From Holothuria scabra (taxonomy: Eukaryota > Echinodermata > Holothuroidea > Aspidochirotida > Holothuriidae): 64,000 nt of DNA. Numbering within the stretch: the stretch's first letter is position 1; each line of letters begins with the position of its first letter. Under the pieces are notes generated by a model. That model saw only the letters and a program-made list of their open reading frames with translations, had not been told where the DNA came from and searched no databases. Shown here piece after piece: positions 11,333-22,091 of the stretch. Both the position numbers and the translations under genes were made by a program. The stretch lies in NCBI GenBank assembly GCA_037179385.1, contig CM074188.1, positions 28,499,594 through 28,563,593 on the forward strand, in the 5' to 3' direction.

Positions 11333-11625
11333 CTAAAAAGTCAATGTCACAGGTTTGGAGAATAATCCTGGTCTCTTTTTAGTCCAAGTCTGCACCTTTA
11401 CGGTAAGCTGATCTCCAGCTTTGAAGTCTTTCATGTTGTAAAGCACCCTTGTATTTTTTGTACGGTAATAGGAATGTTCTTCTTTGCCTTCGCCACGGAG
11501 TGTTGTTGTTGAGACTCCATACCAAATGTTTTCTCCATCCCTCCTGTTGCAAGGTGGTTCATCCCATCGAAGTAAATAAAACTTTCCTATTTGTTGGAGT
11601 GTAACTTTTGGTTGTTCCTCCGAAT
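11333..11625 (-). CDS. FN3-domain exon ending in a stop codon (receptor-like gene, 3' exon)
   Basis: The splice acceptor (pyrimidine-rich, ...TTTTACCAG) lies at 11626-11627 and the exon starts in phase 1, like the other exons of this gene. The frame encodes about 97 residues forming one FN3 module: the B-strand Trp is in 'LLRWDEPPC' and the F/G strands are 'LTVKVQTWTKKRPG' and 'FSKPVTLTF'. The frame ends with TAG directly after the domain, followed by a second in-frame TAG. No phase-1 splice donor is seen at the place where the related exons have one. A palindrome-rich mobile element starts about 20 bp downstream, so this may be a genuine terminal exon, a soluble isoform end, or an exon whose 3' edge was lost. 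Confidence 0.7.
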
Positions 11626-11769
11626 CTGGTAAAATATAAACCAGAATGCAAAAATAGAAGTTTAGATGATACATAAATGTTCCATTTTAAATAATGCCAT
11701 CATGTACCGTATCTTCTCACTCAAATGTTATACTAGAATGTTCAAAAATAATTTTGTTATCCCAGATGA

Positions 11770-12470
11770 TCTTTGAGCCCCACCAACAAAAAGGGAACCA
11801 TCTTCTCACCATAACGTGCTTCGACATACCACATATGAAATCTATTTAAGTTTCCCACTTTGAGATGTGTTAGCACCTACCAAGGGTTTCCGATTTTGAC
11901 CACCGGTGACCCCAGATGACATGTGATCTCCACTAAATGCAGCAGTGACCGTCTTCTGACCATACCACATCTACATACCAAATATGAAATCTATCCAAAT
12001 TTTCTATCTTGAGAGGTTCAGAATGTAACCCCTGGTGACCCCAGATGACCCTTGACCTACACCAAAAACAATAAAGACCAGCTTCTGACCATAACACATC
12101 CACATACTGAACATGAAATCTTTTCAAGTTTCCTATCTTGAGATATCGTGTTAACGATATTTTCAGACTTTGACCCCCAGTGACCCCAGATGACTCTTGA
12201 CCTCCACCAAAACGATAGGGATCATCTTCTTACCATAACACATCCACATACCAATTATGAAATCCATCCAAGTTTCCTATCTTCAGACTTTGACCCCTGG
12301 TGACTCCTTTGACCTCCACCAAAACAACAGGGACCATCTTCTGATCGTAATCCATCTACATACCAAATATGAAGTCTATCCAAGTTTCTTATCTTGATAT
12401 ATCGGGTTGATGAGATTTTCACACTTTGACCCCTAGTGACCCCAGCTGAACTTTGACCTCCACCACTGGT
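11770..12470 (-). repeat. AGGTCA tandem array (copy 3, inverted, intronic)
   Basis: This is the reverse-complement form of the arrays at 540-1185 and 4130-4990. About five units carry 'TGACCTTTGACCTCCACC'-like cores (12050, 12195, 12310 and 12455 among others), 'CATACCAAATATGAAATC' and 'TATCTTGAGATATCG'. Units are about 130-150 bp. It lies between two FN3 exons on the same strand as the gene. Confidence 0.75.
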
Positions 12471-12937
12471 TTTATCTCAGTTATGCAGTACGAAAACATA
12501 TGTTTCACATGCAGACAAGTAGGCGTGATACCAAAGATAGATTTACTTGTATTTCAAATTTTAAAGCAGTTAGCAAAATTTCATCAACTGCATTTCATAT
12601 AAAACAAAATTAAACTAAAATCCAAAAGAAATCCACCTTTTTACAGAGCAGCTAAAAATGTCACACTTTGTCGCCTAAGAAAGGCTAATTCAATGAAATA
12701 TTAAGATTAATTGCTATGATACAATTTTGAAGGTTTTACATAATCGTTCGAAATTGCAGGGACAAAATAAAAACACACAAACCACCATGCAAATTAAACT
12801 TGTTTGACAGTAGCCTCTGACATTTTTTAACCTTCGGTACCCTTATTTATGGAATCACCCAAACACTAAAGAAACAAGTTAAAATGAAATTATTTGATTT
12901 TCACCAACAGAGGATGAAAACTGTTGCCATCACCTAC
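12471..12937. other. Intronic DNA, nothing recognised
   Basis: Sequence between the tandem array and the next upstream exon. No second exon, RNA gene or repeat end was found. Confidence 0.4.
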
Positions 12938-13255
12938 CTGTTCCCGCACTACGCTGAATCTTTGAAAATGTATAAACACCCGACGGATGCGTCACGGTCA
13001 AAGTGATATTGAAGTTCGAATTAGGGGTTAGCTTACTAAATGTTTTTTTTCGTTTGTCCGATGGTAGACGTTCTACCTTGGTGTCACTGGGTGAAGAAAG
13101 GCTGCACCCACCATCGTCTAGCTGATGTATTTTAATGACCTGCTGGCTGACCTCACAGGATCCCAGCAATTCGCGTATTTCCCAATTAGCAATGATACGT
13201 GATTTACCCATAACTTTCGATGTGGTGTTTAGGACGAACGTTGAGTCATTCAAGT
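12938..13255 (-). CDS. Divergent FN3-domain exon (receptor-like gene)
   Basis: The acceptor reads TTTTTTTCACAG before the exon and the donor is CAG|GTAGGTG. Length is 318 bp (106 codons), phase 1 at both ends. The product has an FN3-like pattern: Trp in 'IIANWEIRE', hydrophobic alternation in 'QQVIKIHQL', and the E-F turn 'SKLTPNSNFNITLTVTHPSG'. It has two cysteines, in 'LLGSCEV' and 'GGCSL', and several Asn-X-Ser/Thr sites, which fits an extracellular location. It is more divergent than the exons at 33.0 and 37.6 kb. Confidence 0.75.
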
Positions 13256-13640
13256 CTGTGAAAAAAATCAGTTCTCTTAGTGATTCTTGTGTTTCACATA
13301 GGAGAGATTAGCGTAAGGTTTTCTTATTTTTCACAGATGAAATCTTTTATACAAAACAGTAAGAGTACTTAAATTTAGAAAAAAACCCTCAAAATACTGA
13401 AAATTTTGTAAGCTCTGTTGACAAACCCCTCTTGAGTAAAAGCTGCTTAAACCACGTCTATGTGGGTACAAATGAATATTCAAAGGGTCACACGAACTTT
13501 TGTGAGCAACTCATCTGTCGGGCCTTAAGAGTAGCTGCTCCCCCCCCCCCCAACCTTCCGTCAGGTTGGTCCCCATGTCGGCAAATCTAAGCGGCACCTT
13601 GCTGGACCAGCATGCAGTTTTCATTTGGAAATGTTTGGAA
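13256..13640. other. Intronic DNA
   Basis: Nothing recognised apart from a run of about ten C near 13540. Confidence 0.4.
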
Positions 13641-13790
13641 TCCAAAAAAGGCAAACTTAAGATGTACTACATCTAATTGCACACGTACTACTACTGAAAA
13701 CAATACGTGGTACTACTGAATTCAAATCTTCCACATCTAATTTCACATCTACCACTTCTGAAAATGAATTAGTGCGGCTTCAGATTGAGG
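13640..13790 (+). repeat. Minisatellite of the 'TACTACTGAAAA' family (copy 1)
   Basis: Units of about 40 bp with ACGTGGTACTACTGAATTC, 'CAAATCTWCCACATCTAATTT' (written with W for A/T) and 'CACATCTACCACTTCTGAAAA'. The same units occur inverted at 32400-32600 and in part at 18910-18990. Confidence 0.6.
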
Positions 13791-13844
13791 CAAGTGCCAC
13801 CTGTTTTTTCTGTTTTTTTTTTTTTTTTCGCTCTCCAAACATGC

Positions 13845-13973
13845 AGTGGCGTAGTCACGGGGGGTGGGGGCCTGGGGGCCCTGTAAAGCGCACAATTTCC
13901 TTGTACGCTGCGCGCCAACTGATGGTGGCCCTCCTTCCTAAAGTTCCAAGGTTTTTACTTATGAAGAGCCACT
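13845..13973. mobile_element. hAT-type terminal fragment
   Basis: Begins CAGTGGCGTAGTCACGGGG, a typical hAT terminus followed by G-rich DNA, and contains 'CTGCGCGCCAACTGATGG'. A candidate right end, CCACTG, lies at 13968-13973, but the flanking octamers do not match. Listed as a fragment. Confidence 0.45.
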
Positions 13974-14239
13974 GACAAATGAAAAAAAAAAACTAAAGAA
14001 AAAAACGTTGAAACACTTACTTTCACAGCTCAGAAATGGCAATAAATTAATTGGCAATAACAATGACACACAGGTAATTAACTTTTCTTCATTTTAAAAT
14101 GTACAAAATCATTTTCTCTTATCGCTATAAAATTAATTGCACCATGACAAAAACATATTTGCAATGTTCAGATCAGCATGATTGCAATATGTCTCTGGTT
14201 TTCACATAAATAAATGACACGATATTTTTCATTCGAAAA

Positions 14240-14395
14240 CATCTGAAAACTCACAAAATCTCAGTTTAACATGTAGCTATGAGTGGATAGAGAATATCAT
14301 TCGGAGGTACATAATCAAGTCTTGAAAAACTATTGAATTATAAGGGGAGGGGGATACCAGGCTTGTGCAATTAATGCTAATGCTTTTAAGTAACG
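14240..14395. repeat. Inverted repeat arm shared with 18770-18920
   Basis: Contains 'CTATGAGTGGATAGAGAATA', 'TATCATTCGGAG', 'ATTATAAGGGG' and 'ATACCAGGCTTGTGCAATTA'. The reverse complement of all of these, in order, is at 18770-18920. The two arms face each other across about 4.4 kb. Confidence 0.75.
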
Positions 14396-15144
14396 TGCTC
14401 AAAAACAAAGCATGTCTAATCAACCTCATCCAAGGAGTGATCACTGTTAGGAGGTCAGAAGTGCTTAAAAAAATAAAACGTGACCCCCTCTCCTATTCAG
14501 ATGACAACCGTTGCCACGTCGTTACCAAAGAAACTGTTTCTATCTCGAATTAATTGTCCAGCAATCACGAAGAAGCAGACACAAGACGAGCCATGCATGC
14601 ATCATTTGCTTTGAGCTATGATTCAGATGGTATAGTCATCATACGGATTCCCTCTGGAGACGTTGACATCAGTATAATAATCATAGCTCTAATTACTGAA
14701 GAGTGTTAATGAGTGATAGTGGACTTCAATCACGGGAAGAACCGCCATACATTCCGTTTGTCTGACGTTGAAATGTCGCTCGAAGAAAAGACCGCACTCA
14801 TTGGTTTTCATGCACTAAGTGGGAATTATATCGTTTCTGCAATTTTCGAAAGGTTAAAGCAACGCGGTGCTGGAATATTTTAAGAGATAATGCACGATTT
14901 ATGCCAGTATTTCAAGAAGAAGGGACAGATTTGTTACCTTCGGAAAGTTCGAATCGGCAATTACTGGTTGGAAGTAGGCGAGCAAAAGCGTTAAACAAGT
15001 AAGATTTCAACTGTTCAAGAGAACGCATGAATGACAAAACAAGATCACTGACATGTCTTTGTTGCCTCCGTGTAAGATCAGTCTCAAATTACACATTTCA
15101 TGTTCGTGTTACGATAGCAAGAATGTAGAGACTCTCTTTGACTA
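14396..15144. other. Intronic or intergenic DNA
   Basis: No exon, RNA gene or element end was recognised. The plus-strand open frame at 14365-14553 has no motif. Confidence 0.4.
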
Positions 15145-15152
15145 GTAGATAC

Positions 15153-18034
15153 CAGTGTTGTAGTACTCGAGACCGGTCTCAAGACCGGTTTTTCCTGGTC
15201 TCGGTCTCGACACTTTGTTGTCTCGGTCTCGGACCCTTGCGGTCTTGGAAATTGTTCTGGTCTCGCTTTGAGACCGGCCAAAAATTTGCCGTTTTTATTT
15301 TTTAAAGTTAAGTGAATTAAGTTTTTAAAGTAAAAAAGTGAAATGTTACATTGAAAGATGCACTCTTAAAACACTGGAGTTTAATTTAACCGGAATCAGA
15401 CTGAGTGTACTATTTACTTCAACATAATCCTGGTTTAAGTTTCCATGAAATCCTGGTTTAACTAATGCAAATCCTGGTCAATCTAACACGAATTCTGGTT
15501 GAAGTAACTAGGATTTGAGTTAGTTTAAGTGGGAAACTAAACCAATATTGTGTAAGAGCAAAAAGAACACCGATCCAGGTTAAATTTAAGCCCGGTGTAT
15601 CAAGTTAAGAGTTTGTATAAATAGCTTTATTATTTTATTCATTCAGTTTTTAAAGTGTCCCCCAAGACAAAAAAATCAAAAATATACAATTAGGAGCATG
15701 AAAAATGAATTCTAAGAGTCCAACTCCCATCTTCATAGGCCATTCCTGAGCTGAGATATAAAATGTTGACGTTTTATCACTTAAAACAAATTAGTCCATT
15801 GCGCAATAATTTGTGACTCTCTTGTTGTACAACTCACAGAACCTGCTTTGTTCTCCTTTAAAATTAAAAATGTTTTTATGACCTTGAACACTTCATGTTT
15901 GCTTGCACAGCATGCTGCACAGAGAGGGTTAATTACATCACCCAATTAGAGTAAGAGTGCTATCACACCTTGGTACAAGGTGCAGCAACTTTCAGAAAAA
16001 CAAAGATATACAAAGATTGTAATTTGAGTTGTACAACAATGACATCACAAATTATTGCGCAATATACCATTTTAAGTTGAGTGAATAAACTTCAACATTT
16101 TATATCTCAGCTCAGGAATGTCCTGTGAAGATGGGACTCGTTGGACTATGAGAATTCCTTTTCATGCTCTTTAATATACATTTTTTATTTTTTTTGACTT
16201 GAGGTACACTTTAAGTAGGGTTCTTGTTGTCCATTGTCTGATTGTTATTTTATGATGGATATCAATCAATTTTATCTAACCTCACCTTATACCTATATAA
16301 ATTCATAGTTTATTTTTCAAAACCTTTAACTGCTTTTAAAAAATGGCTAACCATTGAGTAAAAAGTTTCTATCTAATGAGTCCACACACTCCATCTACAA
16401 GGGTTAAACTTTCTTCTGTGAGTTGTGGAGTGGGTCTTTAACTTGATCAATGAGGATAATGTAACAGAGTACTGAACTGGACTATCACGAAGATTAGGTC
16501 ACTCAGTCGTTGTAATCAATAGTGGCAGTCTGGTACTGCACTGCATTGCGTGTTCACTTTGTGTGTTGAATTCCCCTAAATTCTCAGTCTACGTTTAGCG
16601 CTATCCACCTCTGGCTATTATGGATTTTACTCAATCTGGCTACTAGTAACCCTTAATTTGGCTAAATTGGAAAACACGGATGACCAAATATACCAGTTCC
16701 ACCAGGATTTCAAAATGGGGGGGGGGGGGCAGTTGAGGTCATGAGAAACTGCTGGGGAAAAAATCGCTCGAAGCGCGAAATCGAGGGCAAAGCGCAAGTT
16801 GTTCGGGTGGGGTCCACTGGCCCGCCTTAGGGCCCCTAGTTGGGGCGAAGTCTCCCGAAGCTCCAAGGTTTTAGCATATTCCTGGGTCAAATATCAAGCC
16901 TCAAGATAGGTATATTCTGTTTCATGAACCACCATTCAATGCAATGCCGCCTTCAAATGATTTTAACGTATTAGTCTATCCTCCTGTCGCCATACATGTA
17001 CATGTGATATAGCGTAACTGGTCACTGCAAATGTCCTTAAAGTGAAATATTATGTGGTAAAAAAGGAAGGAATAATCAGTGACTGACGGTGATACGGTTA
17101 TAAAGGTAGAACTAGCGCATGCAATCAACATATCAAAAACATATGCATGATACCTGCAAACATTGTGGCAGTTTTGGTATGAGACCAGGGGTCTAGGGGT
17201 AGCGTAGAAAAAGCCATTGCACAAGCTTGCTCTGCCAGTGAAAAGTTTCAATGATAGGAAGTTCAAAAATATGGCTTAAATAGTTTTACATTGAAAAGTT
17301 AAGAATGTTTCAACCTGTTTGCAGGATATGTGTGGATCCCTTTGCCTGGAAAACGCCTACCAGGCCACTGTACCTTGGGAGCTGGTTGGGGGCGGGGCGG
17401 CGGCAATTGGGGGTAAGGTTCTTACTGGGTGAAAATGCCCCAAATGCCCCCGCTGGTGCCGTCACTGAAGTTGCCCCACATCAAGCACGCCTCTCTGAAG
17501 ACGTACTTTCAACACTCATGTTCCTCAAGTGCAACGAAGGCATTTTGTAAGGTTGCGAGTAATCCATGTTCATATGAGGTCTAAGGGAAAATTTGGCTTA
17601 AACTGTTTTGAGTTCTGTGACTCATTTTTCTGTGGGTTAGACAAACTCACTTGCATCAATCGGCATAAAATTCCCAACATTAAGCACCTGTAGCACTACA
17701 AATTTAATGAGAAGGGTCATATTAGAAAAAAAAATATTTGGATTAGGGTAAATTATTAATTCTGTGTTTGGTATAGGATATAAACTAAAACATGTAAAAA
17801 TCAATGACGATGTAATCTTGGTGCTAAATATCGTTTTCAGAGCATAAGGTAATAAAGTTGGGTAAAATGCATTCAGATCTTTGGACAGTGTATTTACCTA
17901 TGCAACATGTACATTCGGTCTCGGTCTCGGACCTTGTAGGTCTCGGTCTTGAAGCTCTGCCTTTGGTTTTGGTCTCGACACCTTTTGGTCTCGGTCTCGG
18001 TTATGCTGGTCTCGATTTTGTCATTTCGACACTG
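15153..18034. mobile_element. hAT-type element with GGTCTC-rich ends
   Basis: The left end starts CAGTGTTGTAGTACTCGAGA and the right end is the complement of CAGTGTCGAAATGACAAAAT. Both subterminal regions (15165-15280 and 17915-18015) are rich in GGTCTCGGTCTCGG repeats. Flanking octamers are GTAGATAC (15145-15152) and GCGGATAC (18035-18042), 6 of 8 identical. No transposase frame is seen. It contains a foldback element (15651-16213), a poly-G tract near 16719 and other hAT debris, including the end-like 'GGTGCCGTCACTG' near 17468. Confidence 0.65.
15651..16213. mobile_element. Foldback MITE with ~190-bp arms
   Basis: 15651-15845 and 16010-16213 are reverse complements at high identity. The ends read TAAAGTGTCCCCCAAG and, on the other strand, TAAAGTGTACCTCAAG. 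Shared internal phrases include 'GAGCATGAAAA', 'CATTCCTGAGCTGAGATATA' and 'TTGCGCAATAATTTGTGA'. The loop is about 165 bp. Transcripts across it would form a long hairpin. Nested in the hAT-type element. Confidence 0.8.
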
Positions 18035-18042
18035 GCGGATAC

Positions 18043-18770
18043 CAGTTAACGCCAGTTAGAAATTATGAATGGACAGAAAAGGGCCAAGTGAAGTGGATAG
18101 AGTCCGCGTTTCCGGACGATGTAGCAACTATTTTGCTCACCAATGAACTCAAAATGAGTTATATGAGGAAGAGAGTGACGAAAGTGATTTCAGTGGCGAA
18201 AGTGGACGTAAGTAACACTAGCATACAATAGAGGGCAGGAGGAGGATGACATAATCGCGTACCATACACTTTGTCAGAAAGTGTTCTCCCAACTCTGAAG
18301 CTACGTTTTAAACGTGTTGGTCCGTCGTAAATTAATTTCCGTGGGGGACACTGTGTGGGTGGGAAATGGTCCGTTCGGATTTTTAGGGGGATAATTGTCT
18401 TGGTGTGTTCGGGAGGAATAAGCGGATTGGAAATTGTTGGGGGTTGTCCTGAAACCCTCATAGGAAGCACTTCCATGACTTGAGTAATGTTGGTGTGCTC
18501 TTTAGCACGACATGTCTTAGTATGCTTACACTCTATCAGTGCCCTTAAAAATGTTGCCTTAGGAAAAACGAAGTTAAAGTTGGTTTATGCGTTACCCTGG
18601 CCATACTCTACCTGAAATAAGAAAAATGAAGTATAAAATCCCAATCTATTGCTATTCTATTTGACGTAAATTCTTCAGATTCTTTATTGAGCTGCTGGGG
18701 TTGAGTTAAGGGTGGCATATAACATCATTAACTCATTTTTGTAACTACGTTTACGCAAAACATATGTTAC
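18043..18770. other. Unassigned DNA
   Basis: No gene or repeat boundary recognised. The minus-strand open frame 18159-18476 shows no motif. Confidence 0.4.
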
Positions 18771-19040
18771 TTTAAATTATTAGCAGTAATTGCACAAGCC
18801 TGGTATACCCCTTCCCCTTATAATTCGATAGATTTTTTCAACTCTTGATCATATATCTCCGAATGATATTCCCTGTCCACTCATAGGTACATTTTAAACT
18901 GAGATTATGTGCTACTGAAACAACACATGCATTACTGATTGCAAATCTACTATATGTGATGTCACATGTACCACTACTAAATTTGAGAGCTGGCGCTATG
19001 ACAGTTTTAGCGTATCTGATCTGAGCAATTTAAAAAACCC
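18770..19040. repeat. Inverted-repeat arm plus 'TACTACTGA' minisatellite (copy 2)
   Basis: 18770-18920 is the reverse complement of 14240-14395. 18910-18985 carries degenerate minisatellite units. 18975-19030 ('GAGAGCTGGCGCTATGACAG') matches the complement of 32350-32405. This ties the three loci (13.6-14.4, 18.8-19.0 and 32.3-32.7 kb) into one repeat family. Confidence 0.6.
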
Positions 19041-20385
19041 ACAGGATTGAATGAGACCGAAAATTTGTGCTTTACATTGCTGGGCGATCATGGATATGAT
19101 TAAATAACTATACACACACAAAGGGGATCTATAGATTTCCTGTTGAAGGGGGGGGGGGGGCAATGCCCGATGACCAGCATCGTGTTTAAGAATCCGATCA
19201 ATGGCGGATCAGCCTTTAGCTGACTCATATTACAGTTTGAAAAAGAGGTCGTACTTTTGACTTGGGCTGAAAATGTTTTATGAGGTCCGAAAGACTATAT
19301 CATAGTGGAGTACCACCATCAGTTGCCACGGAGTGCAGCTTACAGAAAATTTTGAAATATCGCAACCCATCAGACATCCTGAAATGGTATTTCAAAGGAT
19401 TTTAAGTAGAATTTTTGGCTGTCATTATTTTGACAGAGCTTTTGCCCAATGTCCATGTTCATGATTAAAACAAATTGCAAAGGGTCCAGAAAATTGGCAG
19501 TTTAAATATACCACATCATATTTTCCCGGGAAGATTTTAGTTACTGGCTCACTACACAAACCTCTGCAACCTACGTCTTCTTCTGTTATCTGACATTTTT
19601 TTAATTTAATATATCCCAGAACTGTTTGTATCTTTTGCAAAAATATTCTACCATTACGGGGAAAGTGTTTTTAATTACAAAACCGTAAAGTGAGCCTAAA
19701 TGGACATTGTTTTTTCATGTATAAACTCTCAGAATACGTATCGAATTTTAGTAATACTTCTGAATTGTCATCGAAATTTCACCGTGACTATGACTTTTTT
19801 GTTCTGTTTTCGAGAGATATTTTAAAAGAATTTGGACATGCTTAGGAGACAACATACTAGATTAGTTAAAATAGAACATCTTGTCAAAATTTGGGAAACA
19901 AACTTCCCCTGTACCCCTGTCTTGAACGTCTATGGTTCAGAACTTTGATATTACCCTATAACCATGCACATGTACAATATAGCTAGCTGTAATGTGTATG
20001 ATATACGTGTGTGCATTAACGATGAAACAGGCGTTACATTTCAAAGAAGATTAATCACAGTTCATACCATATCGAACCAAAAATCAGACCAGAACAAGTC
20101 CAGAAAATTGAGCGAATTTCTTATGCATAGTTGTGATGTGAGATGTTGTTCACGAGTCTGCTCCGGTTAACCCCCTCCCCCTCGCCAAATTATGTACCCA
20201 AGACCGAACCCTGTGTGACTGAGCCAAGTAAAGTTGTGGAAGCGTTAGTCCACACTAAGACCCACAGCGCAACTTGAACTGTTAGGCCTAAAGCAGTAAT
20301 GGATCCAGACGAGGGGGGGGTTGTCGACGTCCAGACCTCCTCTCAAATTTCCCAATTCCCCTTTTTCAAATTTGTTTTTCTTTTC
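19041..20385. other. Unassigned DNA with old repeat traces
   Basis: Contains a run of 12-13 G near 19147 and, at 19720-19920, similarity to 5630-5860. No gene evidence. Confidence 0.4.
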
Positions 20386-20387
20386 TT

Positions 20388-20390
<3 letters not shown>

Positions 20391-20446
<56 letters not shown>

Positions 20447-20449
20447 ATT

Positions 20450-20506
<57 letters not shown>
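20391..20506. repeat. (AT)n microsatellite
   Basis: About 116 bp of near-perfect alternating AT with a few interruptions, ending directly at the 3' terminal repeat of a Penelope-like element. Confidence 0.97.
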
Positions 20507-20507
<1 letters not shown>

Positions 20508-20508
<1 letters not shown>

Positions 20509-20760
20509 AAAAGGTTGCAATAAGTTCTTACAACATAGCTTTACAGAACGGTTTTGTAAGAGCCAATAATGTAGGTCCTCACTCCTCAGAAGCCTGAAGT
20601 AGATTGATGTCAATAACGTTAAATACGTATGTGTTCGCTGCTTTTGAACTTGTCCGTTTAAAAGCACGTGTTCGTTCCGTGTTCGTTGTGAACAGGCAAG
20701 AACGGTCTACAGCGAGCCAAGATACATTACCTATTAGAATAATTACACAGTAAATGTTTG
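20508..20760 (-). repeat. PLE-B terminal repeat (pLTR), copy 1
   Basis: About 250 bp, nearly identical to 24628-24883 and 28303-28557. Shared landmarks are 'AAAGGTTGCAATAAGTTC', 'GTAGGTCCTCACTCCTCAGA', 'CAATAACGTTAAATACGTAT' and 'TTACCTATTAGAATAATTAC'. It sits at the 3' end of the truncated PLE-B coding sequence (element on the minus strand) and contains a hammerhead-like fold with a mutated core. Confidence 0.85.
20537..20594 (-). ncRNA. Hammerhead ribozyme relic in pLTR copy 1
   Basis: Same 58-nt frame as the folds at 24655-24712 and 28333-28390: the CUGAGGA box, a stem II arm GUGAGGACC and a stem I arm AAGCU. The second core box reads AAAAC instead of GAAAC, so the G expected at position 12 is A, and the stem III arm is altered (ACCG instead of ACAG). 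By established hammerhead rules this copy should be inactive. Confidence 0.6.
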
Positions 20761-21352
20761 TTCCTGTGTCTACAAGAGCTTGTCAGTTCGTTTCTTTTAT
20801 TTAGAGTTGCTAAGGAAGGTTTGAGTAAGATGCAGAACTTTTCTTCCAGACAGAGATTACAAGTTTTAGAAGATGTAGAGTATGCTCGGGCTTTGTTCAT
20901 GAGTTTGCATTTTACAGAGTGTTCTACATTTGAATCCTTTAGTTTCCAGATGTATTCACTGAGTGCAGTTGCGTTTCTTTTGTCTTTGTGTTTAAAGCTA
21001 GACTTGTGGGCGGTGTATCTTGTTTTGAATGTGTTCTCTGTTAGACCAATGTATGTTTCTTCGTTGTGGTTGTCGTGGCGTGTTACGGTTGCTTGGTACA
21101 CAATGTTGTTCGTGAGGCACTTGCCTTCCAGTGGGCACTCGCTTTACTTCCTGCAATTGCAGTTGCTTCGCGTTGCTGGTTGAACTTCCTGTTTCGCCAG
21201 TATGTATTTGTTGTGCGCTGATAAAATTTTGTCTGTGTTTGCCATGCAGCTGTAACTCAGTTTCACCGTGTTTCTGTTGAGTAATGTATGTAGTTTGTGC
21301 CCAGGTGGGAAGCAGCTGTCCAAGAGGTAAAAGAATTTCTTGCCAATGTTGG
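20727..21352 (-). pseudogene. PLE-B GIY-YIG C-terminal region, 5'-truncated
   Basis: The minus-strand frame encodes the end of a Penelope-like polyprotein: '[14 protein letters not shown]', a Cys cluster around 'SNCNCRK', then the GIY-YIG-type nuclease core '[19 protein letters not shown]' and a Cys/His tail ('[10 protein letters not shown]', 'CRHRNKH'). It is broken by at least one frame change near 21144. The N-terminal part and reverse transcriptase are absent: homology to the fuller copy at 25-28 kb starts abruptly at 'NIGKKFF', at 21352, where PLE-A begins. Interpreted as a 5'-truncated PLE-B insertion into PLE-A. Confidence 0.8.
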
Positions 21353-22091
21353 TCAATTCTTACGTAAAGGCCGTGTGGAGCGAGAGTACCTAGCCTCATG
21401 ATCAGTCGGTTTTCAGCACTAAGGCGGTCACGATCGGGGCCTCGGCACATTACAGCTGCCGTAACGGTAAAAGGCTGTATTGAACAAGGTGAAGGGGGAT
21501 TGAAATGTGCAGCCACCGGGTATCCATGGAGATTCTGTTTGATGGACCTAAGGTGCTCGGTGACTCGATCCGCGAGGCGGCGCTTGGTCTCTCCCACATA
21601 CAACGAGTTACATCTCCCACAAGCTAAAATAAAAACTACATTAGAGGAAATGCAGGAGAATCTTTGTTTGACAATGAAGCTATTGCCGTTGGGGCCTGAA
21701 ATGTTGACGAGGTTGTGTTTGCCAACAACTGGGCATGTATTACACCTCGGACGATTACAGGGAAAGGTACCAGGGGTGTCGTACAAAGAACTGAGTGGGT
21801 GGAAAGCCCGAACTAAATGGTTGGCTAAATTTTTCTCAACTCTAAAAGCAGTAATGGGGGGTTCCGGGAAAACATCACGGGTTGAAGGGTCTTGTTGGAG
21901 CGACTCAAAGTTTTTGTAGATGGCCCGTAAAATAGGACGGACCGAAGGGTGATATGAAATAACCAAAGGAATACGTAGATTTGAACCAGATTTGTTATTT
22001 TTCTCCAAGGCTTCCTCTCTGCTGGTTCCTTGAATTCTGCGCAGGGCATTAGAGAGGATTTTGGCAGGGTACTGGCGTTTTTCAAAAAAGG
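21353..22091 (-). pseudogene. PLE-A C-terminal fragment with GIY-YIG nuclease
   Basis: One open frame of about 245 codons: 'EKRQYPAKILSNALRRIQG', 'LRIPLVISYHPSVRPILRAI', 'PITAFRVEKNLANHLVRA', a Cys pair 'CNRPRCNTCPV', then the nuclease core 'FILACGRCNSLYVGETKRRL' with 'RVTEHLRSI' and 'AENRLIMRLGTLAPHGL'. This is the linker plus GIY-YIG endonuclease typical of PLEs (Neptune/Poseidon-like). The sequence differs clearly from PLE-B. The reverse transcriptase is missing. It is cut upstream by a MITE at 22092 and downstream by PLE-B. Confidence 0.8.

Noticed and set aside
13772..13975. A small plus-strand gene
   Set aside because: The frame starts in a minisatellite, crosses a T-run and ends in a hAT fragment.
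20758..21183. Plus-strand open frame of 141 codons
   Set aside because: It is the complement of the PLE-B nuclease coding region, which has the recognisable motifs.
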